64,000 nt of DNA from Streptomyces daqingensis (lineage in GTDB: Bacteria; Actinomycetota; Actinomycetes; Streptomycetales; Streptomycetaceae): NCBI RefSeq assembly GCF_014645895.1, contig NZ_BMMP01000004.1:294040-358039 (forward strand), in the 5' to 3' direction. The notes beneath the pieces were generated by a model. The model made no database searches, was not told the DNA's origin, and saw only the letters and a program-made list of their open reading frames with translations. Below, in pieces: positions 32,543-40,363 of this stretch. Position 1 is the stretch's first letter. Every line of letters begins with the position of its first letter. A program made the position numbers and the translations under genes.

Positions 32543-32578
32543 GACGGAAAGACTATCGAAGAGTTTCCATCACGGAAA
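32536..32578. promoter_or_regulatory. Two direct copies of a palindromic operator TTTCC-n5-GGAAA
   Basis: TTTCCATGACGGAAA (32536-32550) and TTTCCATCACGGAAA (32564-32578) are 28 bases apart start to start. On the minus strand they flank the -10 (32555-32550), one covering the -35 area and the other the start codon. This is a textbook repressor layout for the downstream winged-helix protein. Confidence 0.75.
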
Positions 32579-32705
32579 GAGCGATGCGGACGCGGGCGGA
32601 CGCTCACGCCGCTGCGCGCAGCGCGAGGCGCGGGCCTGAAACGGAGTCACACCCAAGAACGGAAGTCGCGACCGGGGGACGCGGCCGGGAGCCGTGACCG
32701 GGAGG

Positions 32706-33713
32706 CTAGAAGCGGTCGAGGCGGCAGCCCGCCAGCACCGGCTCGGCGACGCCGTCGATCAGTTCGCGCGCGACCAGGCGCCCCACGGCCGGGCCGAGCG
32801 TGACCGCGGCGTGCAGCACCGCCACGTACAGGCCGGGCACCGCGGCGACCGGGCCGACGATCGGCTCGCCGTCCGCCGGCATGGGGCGTGCGCCGGTCCG
32901 GGCGCTGAGCAGCTCGACGTCCGCGGCGCCCCGGAAAGTGGACCGGACGGCGGCGAGGGCGCGTTCGGACGAGTCCGCGGCGGCGATCAGCCGGTCCGCG
33001 GTCACCTGGCGGAGATCGAAGTCCCGGTTGCTGACCACGGTGCGTACCAGACCGGCCGGAGCGCGGAACCGGAAAAGCGTCGCCGGCGACGGATCCACCG
33101 GCACGCGCACCCCGAGCGGCGCACCCAGCGCGGCCGTCGCCACCCCGGCTGCGAGCACCACGTGCGCGGCGGGAAGAAGCCCCTCGGCCGTCTCGACTCC
33201 GGCGGCCCGGCCCGCGGCGTCCCGGCGGACCGCGGTCACCGGGGTGTCCGGAAGGAACCGGGCGCCGTGCGCGCGGGCGCCCTCGACCAGCCGCCCGGTC
33301 ACGCCCACCGGGTCGACGGCTCCGTCGCCCGGCGCCCAGACGGCCCGCTCCGGGGGCTGCCGCAGGGCGGGCTCCAGCGCCGCGACGGTGGCACCGTCGA
33401 CGATCTCCTGCCCGGGCCCCGCTTCCGGCGGGACGTTCGCAGCGTCCCAGGAAAGGGAGCCGGACCAGGTCACCGGCAGTCCCGGCAGTTCGGCCTCCAG
33501 CCGCCGGTACTCCGCCGTCGCGGTCACCCGCAACGCGGCGGCCGGGCCGGTGCGTACGCCGGCCGCTCCGACCCAGGCGAACGACTGCGCCGTGACTCCG
33601 GCCCCCGGACGCCCGGCGTCGACGAGAGTCACGGCGGCCCCCGCCCTGGCGGCGTGGTAGGCCACCGAGGCACCGACGATGCCGGCGCCGGCCACCACCA
33701 GGTCGCTGCTCAT
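32706..33713 (-). CDS. FAD-dependent amine/D-amino-acid oxidase-type enzyme
   Basis: A 335-residue DAO-family flavoprotein. The FAD loop is DLVVAGAGIVGASVAYHAA, followed by VTLVDAGRPGAGVTAQS. The C-terminal FAD contact PADGEPIVGPVAAVPGLYVAV is also clear. Relatives oxidise glycine, sarcosine, D-amino acids or related amines and produce hydrogen peroxide. The expected C-terminal glycine-rich motif reads VLHAAVTLGPAVGR, with Ala replacing one Gly and Ser. A tiny upstream open frame overlaps its start (TGATG). Confidence 0.9.
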   Translation of the reverse strand: MSSDLVVAGAGIVGASVAYHAARAGAAVTLVDAGRPGAGVTAQSFAWVGAAGVRTGPAAALRVTATAEYRRLEAELPGLPVTWSGSLSWDAANVPPEAGPGQEIVDGATVAALEPALRQPPERAVWAPGDGAVDPVGVTGRLVEGARAHGARFLPDTPVTAVRRDAAGRAAGVETAEGLLPAAHVVLAAGVATAALGAPLGVRVPVDPSPATLFRFRAPAGLVRTVVSNRDFDLRQVTADRLIAAADSSERALAAVRSTFRGAADVELLSARTGARPMPADGEPIVGPVAAVPGLYVAVLHAAVTLGPAVGRLVARELIDGVAEPVLAGCRLDRF

Positions 33714-33814
33714 CAGCGGCTCGTCACGCAGGTGTCCGGCTCGCCGTACGCGTAGGCGCGGAGGTCGACGAGCGCGGGATCGCTGAGTCCGGTCACGGCG
33801 GAGGAGTCAACCAC
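33713..33814 (-). CDS. Possible 33-residue peptide overlapping the FAD-enzyme start
   Basis: A short GTG-started frame (VVDSSAVTGLSDPALVDL, then RAYAYGEPDTCVTSR) ends in TGA that overlaps the oxidase ATG by one base (TGATG). This is the layout of translational coupling, and codon use is high-GC in the third position. There is no good ribosome site, and an internal GTG at 33796 is also possible. It could be a small coupled protein, the remnant of a longer gene, or chance. Not recognised. Confidence 0.3.
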   Translation of the reverse strand: MVDSSAVTGLSDPALVDLRAYAYGEPDTCVTSR

Positions 33815-33889
33815 GACGGCCGGCCGGCCGCCTCACGGTTTCCGGGCGTACGTACCTCGACTCCGCCGAGACCGAGCTCGGTTGACCTC

Positions 33890-35218
33890 TCATCTCGACG
33901 CCCGGGCACCGGGGGTGCCCGGTTCGGGGGCGGCCGGATCGGAGGCATTCGGTTCGGGGACATCCGCCCCGGAGTCGGCCGGTGCCCGAGGAGGCGTCCT
34001 GTACGCGCGGAGGGGCGCGTTGACCGCGGCCACCGCGGCGACCGCCAACGCGGCCGTGAGCCCCCCGGCGACAAGGGAGAAGGGCGCGGAGGTGACCGAC
34101 GCCAGCAAGCCGCCCCGGAGGTTCCCGAGTTCGGGGCCCGCGACGCCGATGACGTGCTCCATCGAGGACACCCGCCCCCTGTACGCGTCGGGAGTCTCCA
34201 GCTGGACCAGGGCGCCGCGGGTGACCACCGAGACGGTGTCGGCGGCGCCCGCCACGGCCAGACAGCCGAACGCCGGCCACAGCGCCCCGGCCAGCCCGAA
34301 CCCGGCCAGCGCCACACCCCAGACGCCTGCCGCGATCAGCTGAACCAGGCCGCCTCGGCGCAGGCGCGTCACCGTGCCCGAGAAGAGGCCCGCTGCGATG
34401 CCGCCGACTGCCACCGCCGAGAGAAACAGGCCGAGCGTCCGCGGACTGCCCCCGAACCGGGCCTCGTTGACCAGCGGGAAGAGGGCGACGGGCATGGCGA
34501 GCAACGTCGCGGACAGGTCAGTGGCCATCGAGCCCCAGAGCGTCGGACGGCGCAGGACGATCCGCCAGCCGCCGCGCCCGGCACGGCGCCGGTCGCTCCG
34601 CGCCTCCCCTCCCTCGGGACGCACGGCGGGGAGGTGCGCCACCGCGAGCAGCGCGACCGCGACGGCCCCCGCCTGCGCGGCGTAGGCGGTGGCGAAGTCC
34701 CACCGGGCGACGACGACTCCGGCCAGCGCGGGACCGGCCAGCATTGCCGCCTGGAAGGAGAGGTTGTTCAGGGCGAGCCCGGCCGCGACCTGATCGGCCG
34801 GAAGCAGCCTGACGGGAAGGGTGCGCCGGGCCGGCGCTCCCAGTGCGGCGCCGGCCGTGTTGGCGGCGGTCAGGACGAGCAGCAGCACCACGCTCCGGTT
34901 CCCGGCCAGGGCCTGGGCGCAGAGCCCGGCGGAGGCCAGGAGCTGCCCCGCGGTGGCGGCGAGCACCACGGCACGGCGGTCGAGGACGTCGGCCAGCGTG
35001 CCGCCGATCAGTCCGAACAACACCATCGGCAGGCCGGTCGCGAGCCCGATGGCGCCGGTGGCCACGGGACTCCGGGTCAGCTCCCAGACCTGGGCCAGCA
35101 CCGCCACCGTGGCGATCTGCCCGCCGAACTGGGAGGCCGAGGTGCCCACCCACAGGGCGCGGAACGGCCGGCTGCCGCGCAGCGGCCGGGTGTCGAGGAA
35201 CCGGCCACCCCGCCTCAT
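33890..35218 (-). CDS. MFS transporter (MFS_3/enterobactin exporter-like)
   Basis: A 442-residue twelve-helix major facilitator. The N-terminal block SRPFRALWVGTSASQFGGQIATVAVLAQVWELT and the loop GGTLADVLDRRAVVL (motif A, G-x-x-x-D-x-x-x-R-R) fit drug or siderophore exporters of the MFS_3 type. It ends in a Pro/Ala-rich cytoplasmic tail. The ATG overlaps the stop of the MarR regulator (ATGA). It is probably induced when a ligand releases MarR; the cargo is unknown. Confidence 0.9.
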   Translation of the reverse strand: MRRGGRFLDTRPLRGSRPFRALWVGTSASQFGGQIATVAVLAQVWELTRSPVATGAIGLATGLPMVLFGLIGGTLADVLDRRAVVLAATAGQLLASAGLCAQALAGNRSVVLLLVLTAANTAGAALGAPARRTLPVRLLPADQVAAGLALNNLSFQAAMLAGPALAGVVVARWDFATAYAAQAGAVAVALLAVAHLPAVRPEGGEARSDRRRAGRGGWRIVLRRPTLWGSMATDLSATLLAMPVALFPLVNEARFGGSPRTLGLFLSAVAVGGIAAGLFSGTVTRLRRGGLVQLIAAGVWGVALAGFGLAGALWPAFGCLAVAGAADTVSVVTRGALVQLETPDAYRGRVSSMEHVIGVAGPELGNLRGGLLASVTSAPFSLVAGGLTAALAVAAVAAVNAPLRAYRTPPRAPADSGADVPEPNASDPAAPEPGTPGARASR

Positions 35219-35703
35219 GACTCCGGCTCGACGAGGTGGCTGAGGATCCGCTCCCGCATCGGCCTGCGTTCCAGGGCGCGCCGCAGCTCCGCGACGGCGG
35301 CGGTCAGCGCGTGCGGGATCTCCGCGTCCAGTTCCGCGACCGACGCGTGGGTGGCGCGCCATTCCGCCTCCAGGAACGGCACGAGCGAGCGGCCGCGACC
35401 GGTCAGCTCCACCCGGCGGGTCCGCGCGTCGGGTCCCGGTTCGGAGATGACCAGCCCTTCCTTGCGCATGGCGGCGACGGTCTGGCTGATCGCGGAGTGC
35501 GACCGGCCCAGGGACGCCGCGAGTTCGCGGATGGTCAGCGGGCCGGTGTGGGCGAGGCGGATCAGCGGCGAGGCGAACCGCGGTCTCACCCCCTCGATGC
35601 CGCGCTCGGTGTAGACGCGCTCGATCTCGGCGTCCAGATCGGCCAGGAGCTGGTGCAGCGACTGCCACGGGTCAGGGCGCGTCGTCGGGTCGTCAGATGT
35701 CAC
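35215..35703 (-). CDS. MarR-family repressor
   Basis: A 162-residue winged-helix MarR protein (GPLTIRELAASLGRSHSAISQTVAAMRKEGLVISEPGPDARTRRVELTGRGRSLV). The wing with the DAR-TRRVELT signature is intact and long terminal helices give the dimer interface. The GTG start lies 6 bases after the -10 TATATT (minus strand, 35715-35710), so the message is probably leaderless. A perfect palindrome covers that -10. The MFS gene follows with overlap, so regulator and exporter form one autoregulated operon. Confidence 0.92.
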   Translation of the reverse strand: MTSDDPTTRPDPWQSLHQLLADLDAEIERVYTERGIEGVRPRFASPLIRLAHTGPLTIRELAASLGRSHSAISQTVAAMRKEGLVISEPGPDARTRRVELTGRGRSLVPFLEAEWRATHASVAELDAEIPHALTAAVAELRRALERRPMRERILSHLVEPES

Positions 35704-35712
35704 AGCGCTAAT

Positions 35713-35728
35713 ATAACAGCGCTGTTAT
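35713..35728. promoter_or_regulatory. MarR operator palindrome
   Basis: ATAACAGCGCTGTTAT is a perfect 16-base palindrome of the usual MarR half-site spacing. It overlaps the -10 hexamer of the marR-MFS operon, so binding would exclude RNA polymerase. A partial AGCGCT copy lies between it and the start codon. Confidence 0.75.
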
Positions 35729-35972
35729 GTCTGTGGGCTGCCCAACCGGCGGCAGCCGCAGTAGCGTTGGGGCTTCTGGTCGATGAAGCGTCCCTGGGAG
35801 CCGCTCCGCCCCCCGGCGGACCGGGAGTTGTGAGCGCCGGCTGACGCCCTCCGCATCGACATCCAGCCCGTAACCCGTCGCATCACGCGCGCCCTGCTGC
35901 GCAGTCGCACGCCGGCGGTTCCGCTCGGGCCACCGCTACCTCAACGGCAACGGCTGATCGAAGGGGACATAC

Positions 35973-36800
35973 ATGCAGCCTGGACGCGCGAGCCGCTCGG
36001 CGATGGGCAGCGCCCTGCTCAGGGCAGAACACGCCCGCGAGGACCCCGTGTGCGTACTGGACGACACGCTGGCCGGACAGCTCGTCCCGGCCTCGGAACG
36101 ACCGCACCTGGAGGAGACGATCGCCGGCTGGCCTCCTCAGGTGCGCCGGTCCCTGCGTCTGCGCCACGCGCTCCGCGCGCGAGTGGCCGAGGACGAGGCC
36201 GTAGCGGGCCTGTCCGGGGGCCGGTCCGACTACGTGCTGCTCGGGGCCGGCCTGGACACGTTCGCCTGGCGGCATCCGCGTGCCGGTCTCTTCCGCATCT
36301 GGGAGGTGGACCATCCGGACACCCAGGCCTGGAAGCGGGCGGCGCTCGCGCACGCAGGGGTGGCGGAGGCGGCGAACGTCCGGTTCGTATCCGCCGACCT
36401 GGTCACCACGGAGCTTCAGGAGACGGATCTGCCGGGGCTGGCGACGTGGAACTGGCTGGGAGTGACGATGTACCTCCCGCAGTCAGCGACCCGGACCACT
36501 CTGCGCGCCATCGCCTCCCGGCAGGAAGGAACGACGCTGGTCGCCGACTTCGTCTGCGCGGACGAGGAGCTCGACGGTGCCGGACGGGCCGTCAGATCGT
36601 CGGCAGACGCGGCCGTCGCCACCGAAGGCGAGCCCGTCCTCGCCGATTACACCGTCGCCGAGGTCGAATCCCTCCTCCTTGAGGCGGGGTTCCGCACCGT
36701 GACCCTGCTGGACGCGGACGCGCTCCGCGCGCGCTACCTGCCCACGCGGCCCGGCCTGTGCCTTTCGAGCTCCACTGTGCTCGCCGTGGCGACCGTGTGA
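35973..36800 (+). CDS. SAM-dependent methyltransferase, leucine carboxyl methyltransferase (PPM) family
   Basis: A 275-residue methyltransferase of the TIGR00027/PF04072 group common in actinobacteria. The SAM site is SDYVLLGAGLDTFAWR followed by IWEVDHPDTQAWK, and the later block NWLGVTMYLP is the family's GLxxYL-type segment. Members methylate carboxylates or hydroxyls in lipids and secondary metabolites; the substrate is unknown here. An AAGGGGA ribosome site lies 8 bases before the ATG. The 269 bases upstream, shared with the MarR operon, hold only the operator described. Confidence 0.85.
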   Translation: MQPGRASRSAMGSALLRAEHAREDPVCVLDDTLAGQLVPASERPHLEETIAGWPPQVRRSLRLRHALRARVAEDEAVAGLSGGRSDYVLLGAGLDTFAWRHPRAGLFRIWEVDHPDTQAWKRAALAHAGVAEAANVRFVSADLVTTELQETDLPGLATWNWLGVTMYLPQSATRTTLRAIASRQEGTTLVADFVCADEELDGAGRAVRSSADAAVATEGEPVLADYTVAEVESLLLEAGFRTVTLLDADALRARYLPTRPGLCLSSSTVLAVATV

Positions 36801-36860
36801 CGGCGGCGGCCCTCGACGGCAAGGCCCCTGAACATGGGCACGGTGACAGATGCGCCACAC

Positions 36861-36881
36861 TTGCAAGCGATTTGCTTGCAA
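36861..36881. promoter_or_regulatory. Inverted repeat TTGCAAGC-n5-GCTTGCAA upstream of the XRE gene
   Basis: Perfect 8-base arms around GATTT, 30 bases before the regulator start and beside a weak -10 (TAGTTA, 36882-36887). It is a likely operator for the XRE protein encoded downstream. It stands out as AT-richer than its surroundings. Confidence 0.65.
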
Positions 36882-36911
36882 TAGTTAGCACGTGGGGGCA
36901 TGGTGGAGACC

Positions 36912-37373
36912 ATGGCTTCCCTGAACGTCGGCAATGTGGGCGAGTTCCTGCGCGAGCAGCGGCGCAACGCCAAGCTCTCGCTGCGGCAGCTCGCCGACGC
37001 CGCCGGGGTGTCCAACCCGTACCTCAGCCAGATCGAGCGCGGCCTGCGCAAACCCAGCGCCGACATCCTGCAGCAGCTCGCCAAGGCGCTGCGGATCTCG
37101 GCCGAGACGCTGTACGTACAGGCCGGGATCCTCGACGAACGGGAGCGGGAGGACCTTCTGCAGGTCCCGGCCGCCATCCTCGCGGACTCCTCGATCAACG
37201 ACGGGCAGAAGCAGGCGCTGCTCCAGATCTACGAGTCGTTCCGCAAGGAGAACGGGCATACGGCGTCCAAGGAGCCCGGGCAGGACGCGGGAACCGGGCC
37301 CGCCCGGAAGCGCGAAACGACCGCGGACACCCGCACGAACGAAGCCGAGGCCCCCGAGGCCGACGCCCGATAG
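36912..37373 (+). CDS. XRE-family regulator, Rv0474-like
   Basis: A 153-residue protein with an N-terminal Cro/C1-type helix-turn-helix (NVGEFLREQRRNAKLSLRQLADAAGVSNPYLSQIERGLRKPSADILQQLAKALRIS), a middle helical region (ERE.. LLQVPAAILADSSINDGQKQALLQIYESF) and a charged, probably disordered tail. The order XRE regulator, HbhA-like protein, DUF2516 protein matches M. tuberculosis Rv0474, Rv0475 (hbhA), Rv0476. The likely start is the ATG at 36912, with GGAG upstream; ATG 36900 and GTG 36903 are alternatives. The inverted repeat upstream suggests autoregulation. Confidence 0.88.
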   Translation: MASLNVGNVGEFLREQRRNAKLSLRQLADAAGVSNPYLSQIERGLRKPSADILQQLAKALRISAETLYVQAGILDEREREDLLQVPAAILADSSINDGQKQALLQIYESFRKENGHTASKEPGQDAGTGPARKRETTADTRTNEAEAPEADAR

Positions 37374-37400
37374 CACTACATCAGCAGGGAGAGACCTTCC

Positions 37401-38123
37401 ATGCCCAACGGCAACGACCTCCGCAGGACGCTCACCGACCCCAAGCCCCTCTACTTCGCCGCCGGCGTGCTCGACAAGATCCGCGAGGAGGCCCCGGACC
37501 GGATCGCCGCCGTACGCGCGACCGACCCCAAGGACGTCCAGGCGCGCGTCAGCAAGCAGGCGAAGGAGACCCAGGCGAAGGTCAGCCAGACCCTGGGGAA
37601 CATCGACACCGACATCAAGAAGCTGCGCGAGCAGGCACAGCACCTCGCGCTGCAGAGCCTCGGCATGGCAGCCGAGTACGCCGTGAAGGCACGCGAGACC
37701 TACGACGAGCTGGCCGACCGCGGCCGCGGCGCCGTGAAGAACTGGCGCGGCGAGAGCGACGTCCCCGAGGTCACGGTCGAGCGCGAGCCGGTCAAGGTCG
37801 CCGAGCCGCCGGCCGAGCCCCGCCGCAGCACTGCCAAGCCGGCCGGGGCGAAGGCCGCGGACGGTGCCTCGCCGACGACCGCGACGGCGGGCGCCCGCCG
37901 CACCACGACGGCGAAGACCACCCCTGCCAAGGGCGCCACCGGCAAGTCCGCCACGGGCGAATCCGCCACGGGCAAGAAGGGGACGGCCGGCGACGCCCCG
38001 AAGGCCGGCGGCGCGAAGTCCGCCGCCCAGAAGAACGGCGACGGCAAGGCCGGCAACGCCCGCACCGGCACCGCCAAGTCCAACGGCGGCCGCAAGTCCG
38101 CGCCGAAGTCCGACGAGTCCTGA
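37401..38123 (+). CDS. HbhA-like protein with Lys/Ala-rich tail
   Basis: A 240-residue protein with the heparin-binding haemagglutinin layout. The N-terminal part resembles HbhA (PLYFAAGVLDKIREEAPDRIAAV), the centre (residues about 50-120) is a long amphipathic helix, and the last about 110 residues are a Lys/Ala/Gly/Thr-rich basic tail. In mycobacteria the Lys-rich tail binds heparan sulfate and lipids, and the protein also affects lipid-body formation. Here a role in surface, lipid or nucleoid binding is equally possible. It lies 27 bases after the XRE gene, in the same operon order as in mycobacteria. Confidence 0.82.
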   Translation: MPNGNDLRRTLTDPKPLYFAAGVLDKIREEAPDRIAAVRATDPKDVQARVSKQAKETQAKVSQTLGNIDTDIKKLREQAQHLALQSLGMAAEYAVKARETYDELADRGRGAVKNWRGESDVPEVTVEREPVKVAEPPAEPRRSTAKPAGAKAADGASPTTATAGARRTTTAKTTPAKGATGKSATGESATGKKGTAGDAPKAGGAKSAAQKNGDGKAGNARTGTAKSNGGRKSAPKSDES

Positions 38124-38275
38124 CTTCGGGGGCATCGGCCGGATGACCGGTCCGGCGAGCGGGTACGGTGGCAGGGCGAGCCGCTCACGGGGCGACGGGC
38201 GACCGCCGGACAGGCCGGTACGCTCAGCGGCTCACCGACTCAGGACACTTACGAACGCGCAGGGATGTGGACGTG

Positions 38276-38602
38276 ATGATGGAGGGGTTCTTCGGAGTGC
38301 TGGGGATTATCTCCATGGTGCTCCTGGCCATGGCGGTGTTCGCCTTCATCGACGGCGCGATGCGTCCGACCGGCGCCTACGCCGCCGCGAGCAAGCAGAG
38401 CAAGGTCTTCTGGCTGATCATTCTCGGCCTGACCATCGCGGCGAACATGTTCAACATCCTCTTCCTGCAGGTGGCGGGCCTGATCGCGACGATCGTCTAC
38501 ATCGTCGACGTCCGCCCCGCCCTCAAGCAGGTCAGCGGGAACGGCCCGCGCAAGGGCGGCAGCAGCAGCGACGGGCCTTACGGGCCCTTCAACGGCCGCT
38601 GA
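38276..38602 (+). CDS. DUF2516 small membrane protein, Rv0476-like
   Basis: A 108-residue membrane protein with two clear segments (FGVLGIISMVLLAMAVFAFIDGAMR and KVFWLIILGLTIAANMFNILFLQVAGLIATIVYIVDVRPAL) and a Gly/Ser-rich tail, matching DUF2516. Its position after the HbhA-like gene is conserved between streptomycetes and mycobacteria, which suggests a shared function, still unknown. Consecutive GTG-ATG-ATG codons (38273, 38276, 38279) make the exact start uncertain. Confidence 0.85.
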   Translation: MMEGFFGVLGIISMVLLAMAVFAFIDGAMRPTGAYAAASKQSKVFWLIILGLTIAANMFNILFLQVAGLIATIVYIVDVRPALKQVSGNGPRKGGSSSDGPYGPFNGR

Positions 38603-38658
38603 GCCGGGGAGCCGGCTCGTCGACGGACACGGTTGACCGCGCAGCGCTTCGCCTTCCG

Positions 38659-38767
38659 CCGTTCACTCGCGCCGGACGCGGTGAACTCCCTCCGGTAGCG
38701 GTGACCCCGCCTCCCCCGGTCCGCTCCCGCGCTTCCCCGTTCACTCCCGCCGGTCGCGGTTCATCCT
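38659..38767. repeat. Two imperfect direct repeats with internal symmetry
   Basis: Copies of about 30 bases (38659-38688 and 38738-38767) share the pattern CCGTTCACTC-n-CGCCGG-n-CGCGGT-n-A. Each begins with GTTCAC and ends with its near-complement, so each can fold on itself. A weaker GGTAGCGGTGAC-like third element lies between them. The right copy overlaps the end of the phosphatase gene. This may be the shared terminator of two convergent genes. Confidence 0.45.
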
Positions 38768-40167
38768 CGGTCGAGGAGCAGCACCGCGACGTCGTCGGTG
38801 AGTTCGCCGCCGTTCAGGCCCCGCACGTCCTCCATCGTCGCGTCGAGCAGCTGCTCGCCGTGGGCCCCCTGCGCCATGCGCGCCGTGACGATCTCCAGCA
38901 TCCCCTCCTGCCCGAGACGCTGGCGCCCCTCGCCGACATGGCCCTCGATGAGGCCGTCGGTGTACATCAGCAGGCTCCAGGTCCGGCCCAGTTCGACCTG
39001 CCGCCGCGGCCAACGGGCCCGCGGCACCACTCCCAGTGCGGGACCGCTGTCGTCGTACGGCAGCAGCCTCGGTGCGGTGCCTCCCGCGCCGGCGACGAGC
39101 GGCGAGGGGTGCCCGGCGAGGCAGACCCCTGCCCGGCGCCCGTCGGGGGAGATGTCGACCGTGCAGAGGGTCGCGAAGACCTCGTCGCTCGGACGCTCGT
39201 TCTCCAGCACCTTCTGCAGCGTCCCCAGCAGCTGGTCACCGCAGAGGCCGGCGAACGTCAACGCCCGCCAGGCTATGCGCAGTTCGACGCCGAGAGCGGC
39301 CTCGTCGGGGCCGTGGCCGCACACGTCACCGATCATCGCGTGGACCGTGCCGTCGGCGGTGCGCACGGTGTCGTAGAAGTCGCCGCCGAGCAGGGCGCGG
39401 GAGCGTCCGGGGCGGTAGCGGGCGGCGAAGCGCAGCTCACTGCCCGCGAGGAGCGGTGTCGGGAGCAGCCCACGCTCCAGCCGCGCGTTCTCCTGGGCGC
39501 GCAGCCGGGACTCGGTGAGCTGCCGCTGAGCCAGGTCGGAGCGCTTGCGTTCGACGGCGTACCGGATGGCGCGATTGAGGAGCCGTCCGTCCAGCTCGTC
39601 GCGGAAGAGGTAGTCCTGGGCGCCGACCCGCACGGCCTCGGCGGCGCGCTCCGCGTCGGCGCCGTCCGTCAGTACGAGTACGGCGTGGCGCGGGGCGAGA
39701 CGCAGCACGTGCCGCAGCATCTCCAGCTCGTCCGACTGTTCTCCGTCCCGCTCGCCGGGCCGGTCCGCGTCGTGGGCTCCGGCCGCCGCGCCGGCTCCCC
39801 GCCCTGCCTCCTCCGCACCTGACTCGTGGGCGGTGGCTCCGCCCTGGGCGCCGGTGAGGGCGAGGTCGAGCAGGATGCACTGCACGTCGTCGGTCAGCAG
39901 CCGTTCGGCTTCGGTGAGGTTGCGCGCCGTCCGTACCTTGATGCGCTCGCCCGAAGCGTCGGAGAGCCGGTCTCCCGGGAGGTATCCGCCTGCGGCGTCG
40001 AGCATCTCCGGGACGCTGCGCCCTCCGGCGCGGCTGTCCTCGATGACCAGCAGCGACAGCCCGCTCTTCGCGGGCGCCGCGGCCCGGCCGGGCCCACCGG
40101 CCTGACGCGGTACAGACGCGCGCGGCGACGCGGACACCGCGTCTTCGCGTGGCACGCCTACGGGCAT
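38761..40167 (-). CDS. SpoIIE/RsbU-type PP2C phosphatase with degenerate receiver domain
   Basis: A 468-residue protein. Residues about 35-210 form a receiver domain: acidic pair in LLVIEDS, candidate phospho-Asp in ILLDLALTGA, Thr in LVLTDG. The conserved Lys is replaced (YLFRDELD) and a charged low-complexity insertion of about 40 residues follows the Asp. Residues about 235-468 are a SpoIIE phosphatase domain with GGDFYDTV, GDVCGHGPDEA, LLMYTDGLIE and TDDVAVLLL, so metal ligands are present. Such proteins dephosphorylate anti-anti-sigma factors. No partner genes are adjacent. A GGAAGGAAG ribosome site supports the start. Confidence 0.9.
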   Translation of the reverse strand: MPVGVPREDAVSASPRASVPRQAGGPGRAAAPAKSGLSLLVIEDSRAGGRSVPEMLDAAGGYLPGDRLSDASGERIKVRTARNLTEAERLLTDDVQCILLDLALTGAQGGATAHESGAEEAGRGAGAAAGAHDADRPGERDGEQSDELEMLRHVLRLAPRHAVLVLTDGADAERAAEAVRVGAQDYLFRDELDGRLLNRAIRYAVERKRSDLAQRQLTESRLRAQENARLERGLLPTPLLAGSELRFAARYRPGRSRALLGGDFYDTVRTADGTVHAMIGDVCGHGPDEAALGVELRIAWRALTFAGLCGDQLLGTLQKVLENERPSDEVFATLCTVDISPDGRRAGVCLAGHPSPLVAGAGGTAPRLLPYDDSGPALGVVPRARWPRRQVELGRTWSLLMYTDGLIEGHVGEGRQRLGQEGMLEIVTARMAQGAHGEQLLDATMEDVRGLNGGELTDDVAVLLLDRG

Positions 40168-40363
40168 GTGTGCTTCCTTCCCTCCCCCCGAGGGTGCGGC
40201 CGCGTGCCAGCCGGCACGCCACCAGGCCCGGCCAACGGCGCTGGTCCACCGCGCCTGCGTCGTCCGGGCTGTCAGGGGACCCTAGCGCCCCCGCACGTAT
40301 GTACGGAATGGATGTCGGCAAACGTCACATGGCATATGCCTGCACACCGGAGCCCGTTCGTCC

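Noticed and set aside
35731..35972. Possible transposase or gene remnant between marR and the methyltransferase
   Set aside because: No recognisable transposase motif or terminal repeats; frames on both strands are short and shifted.
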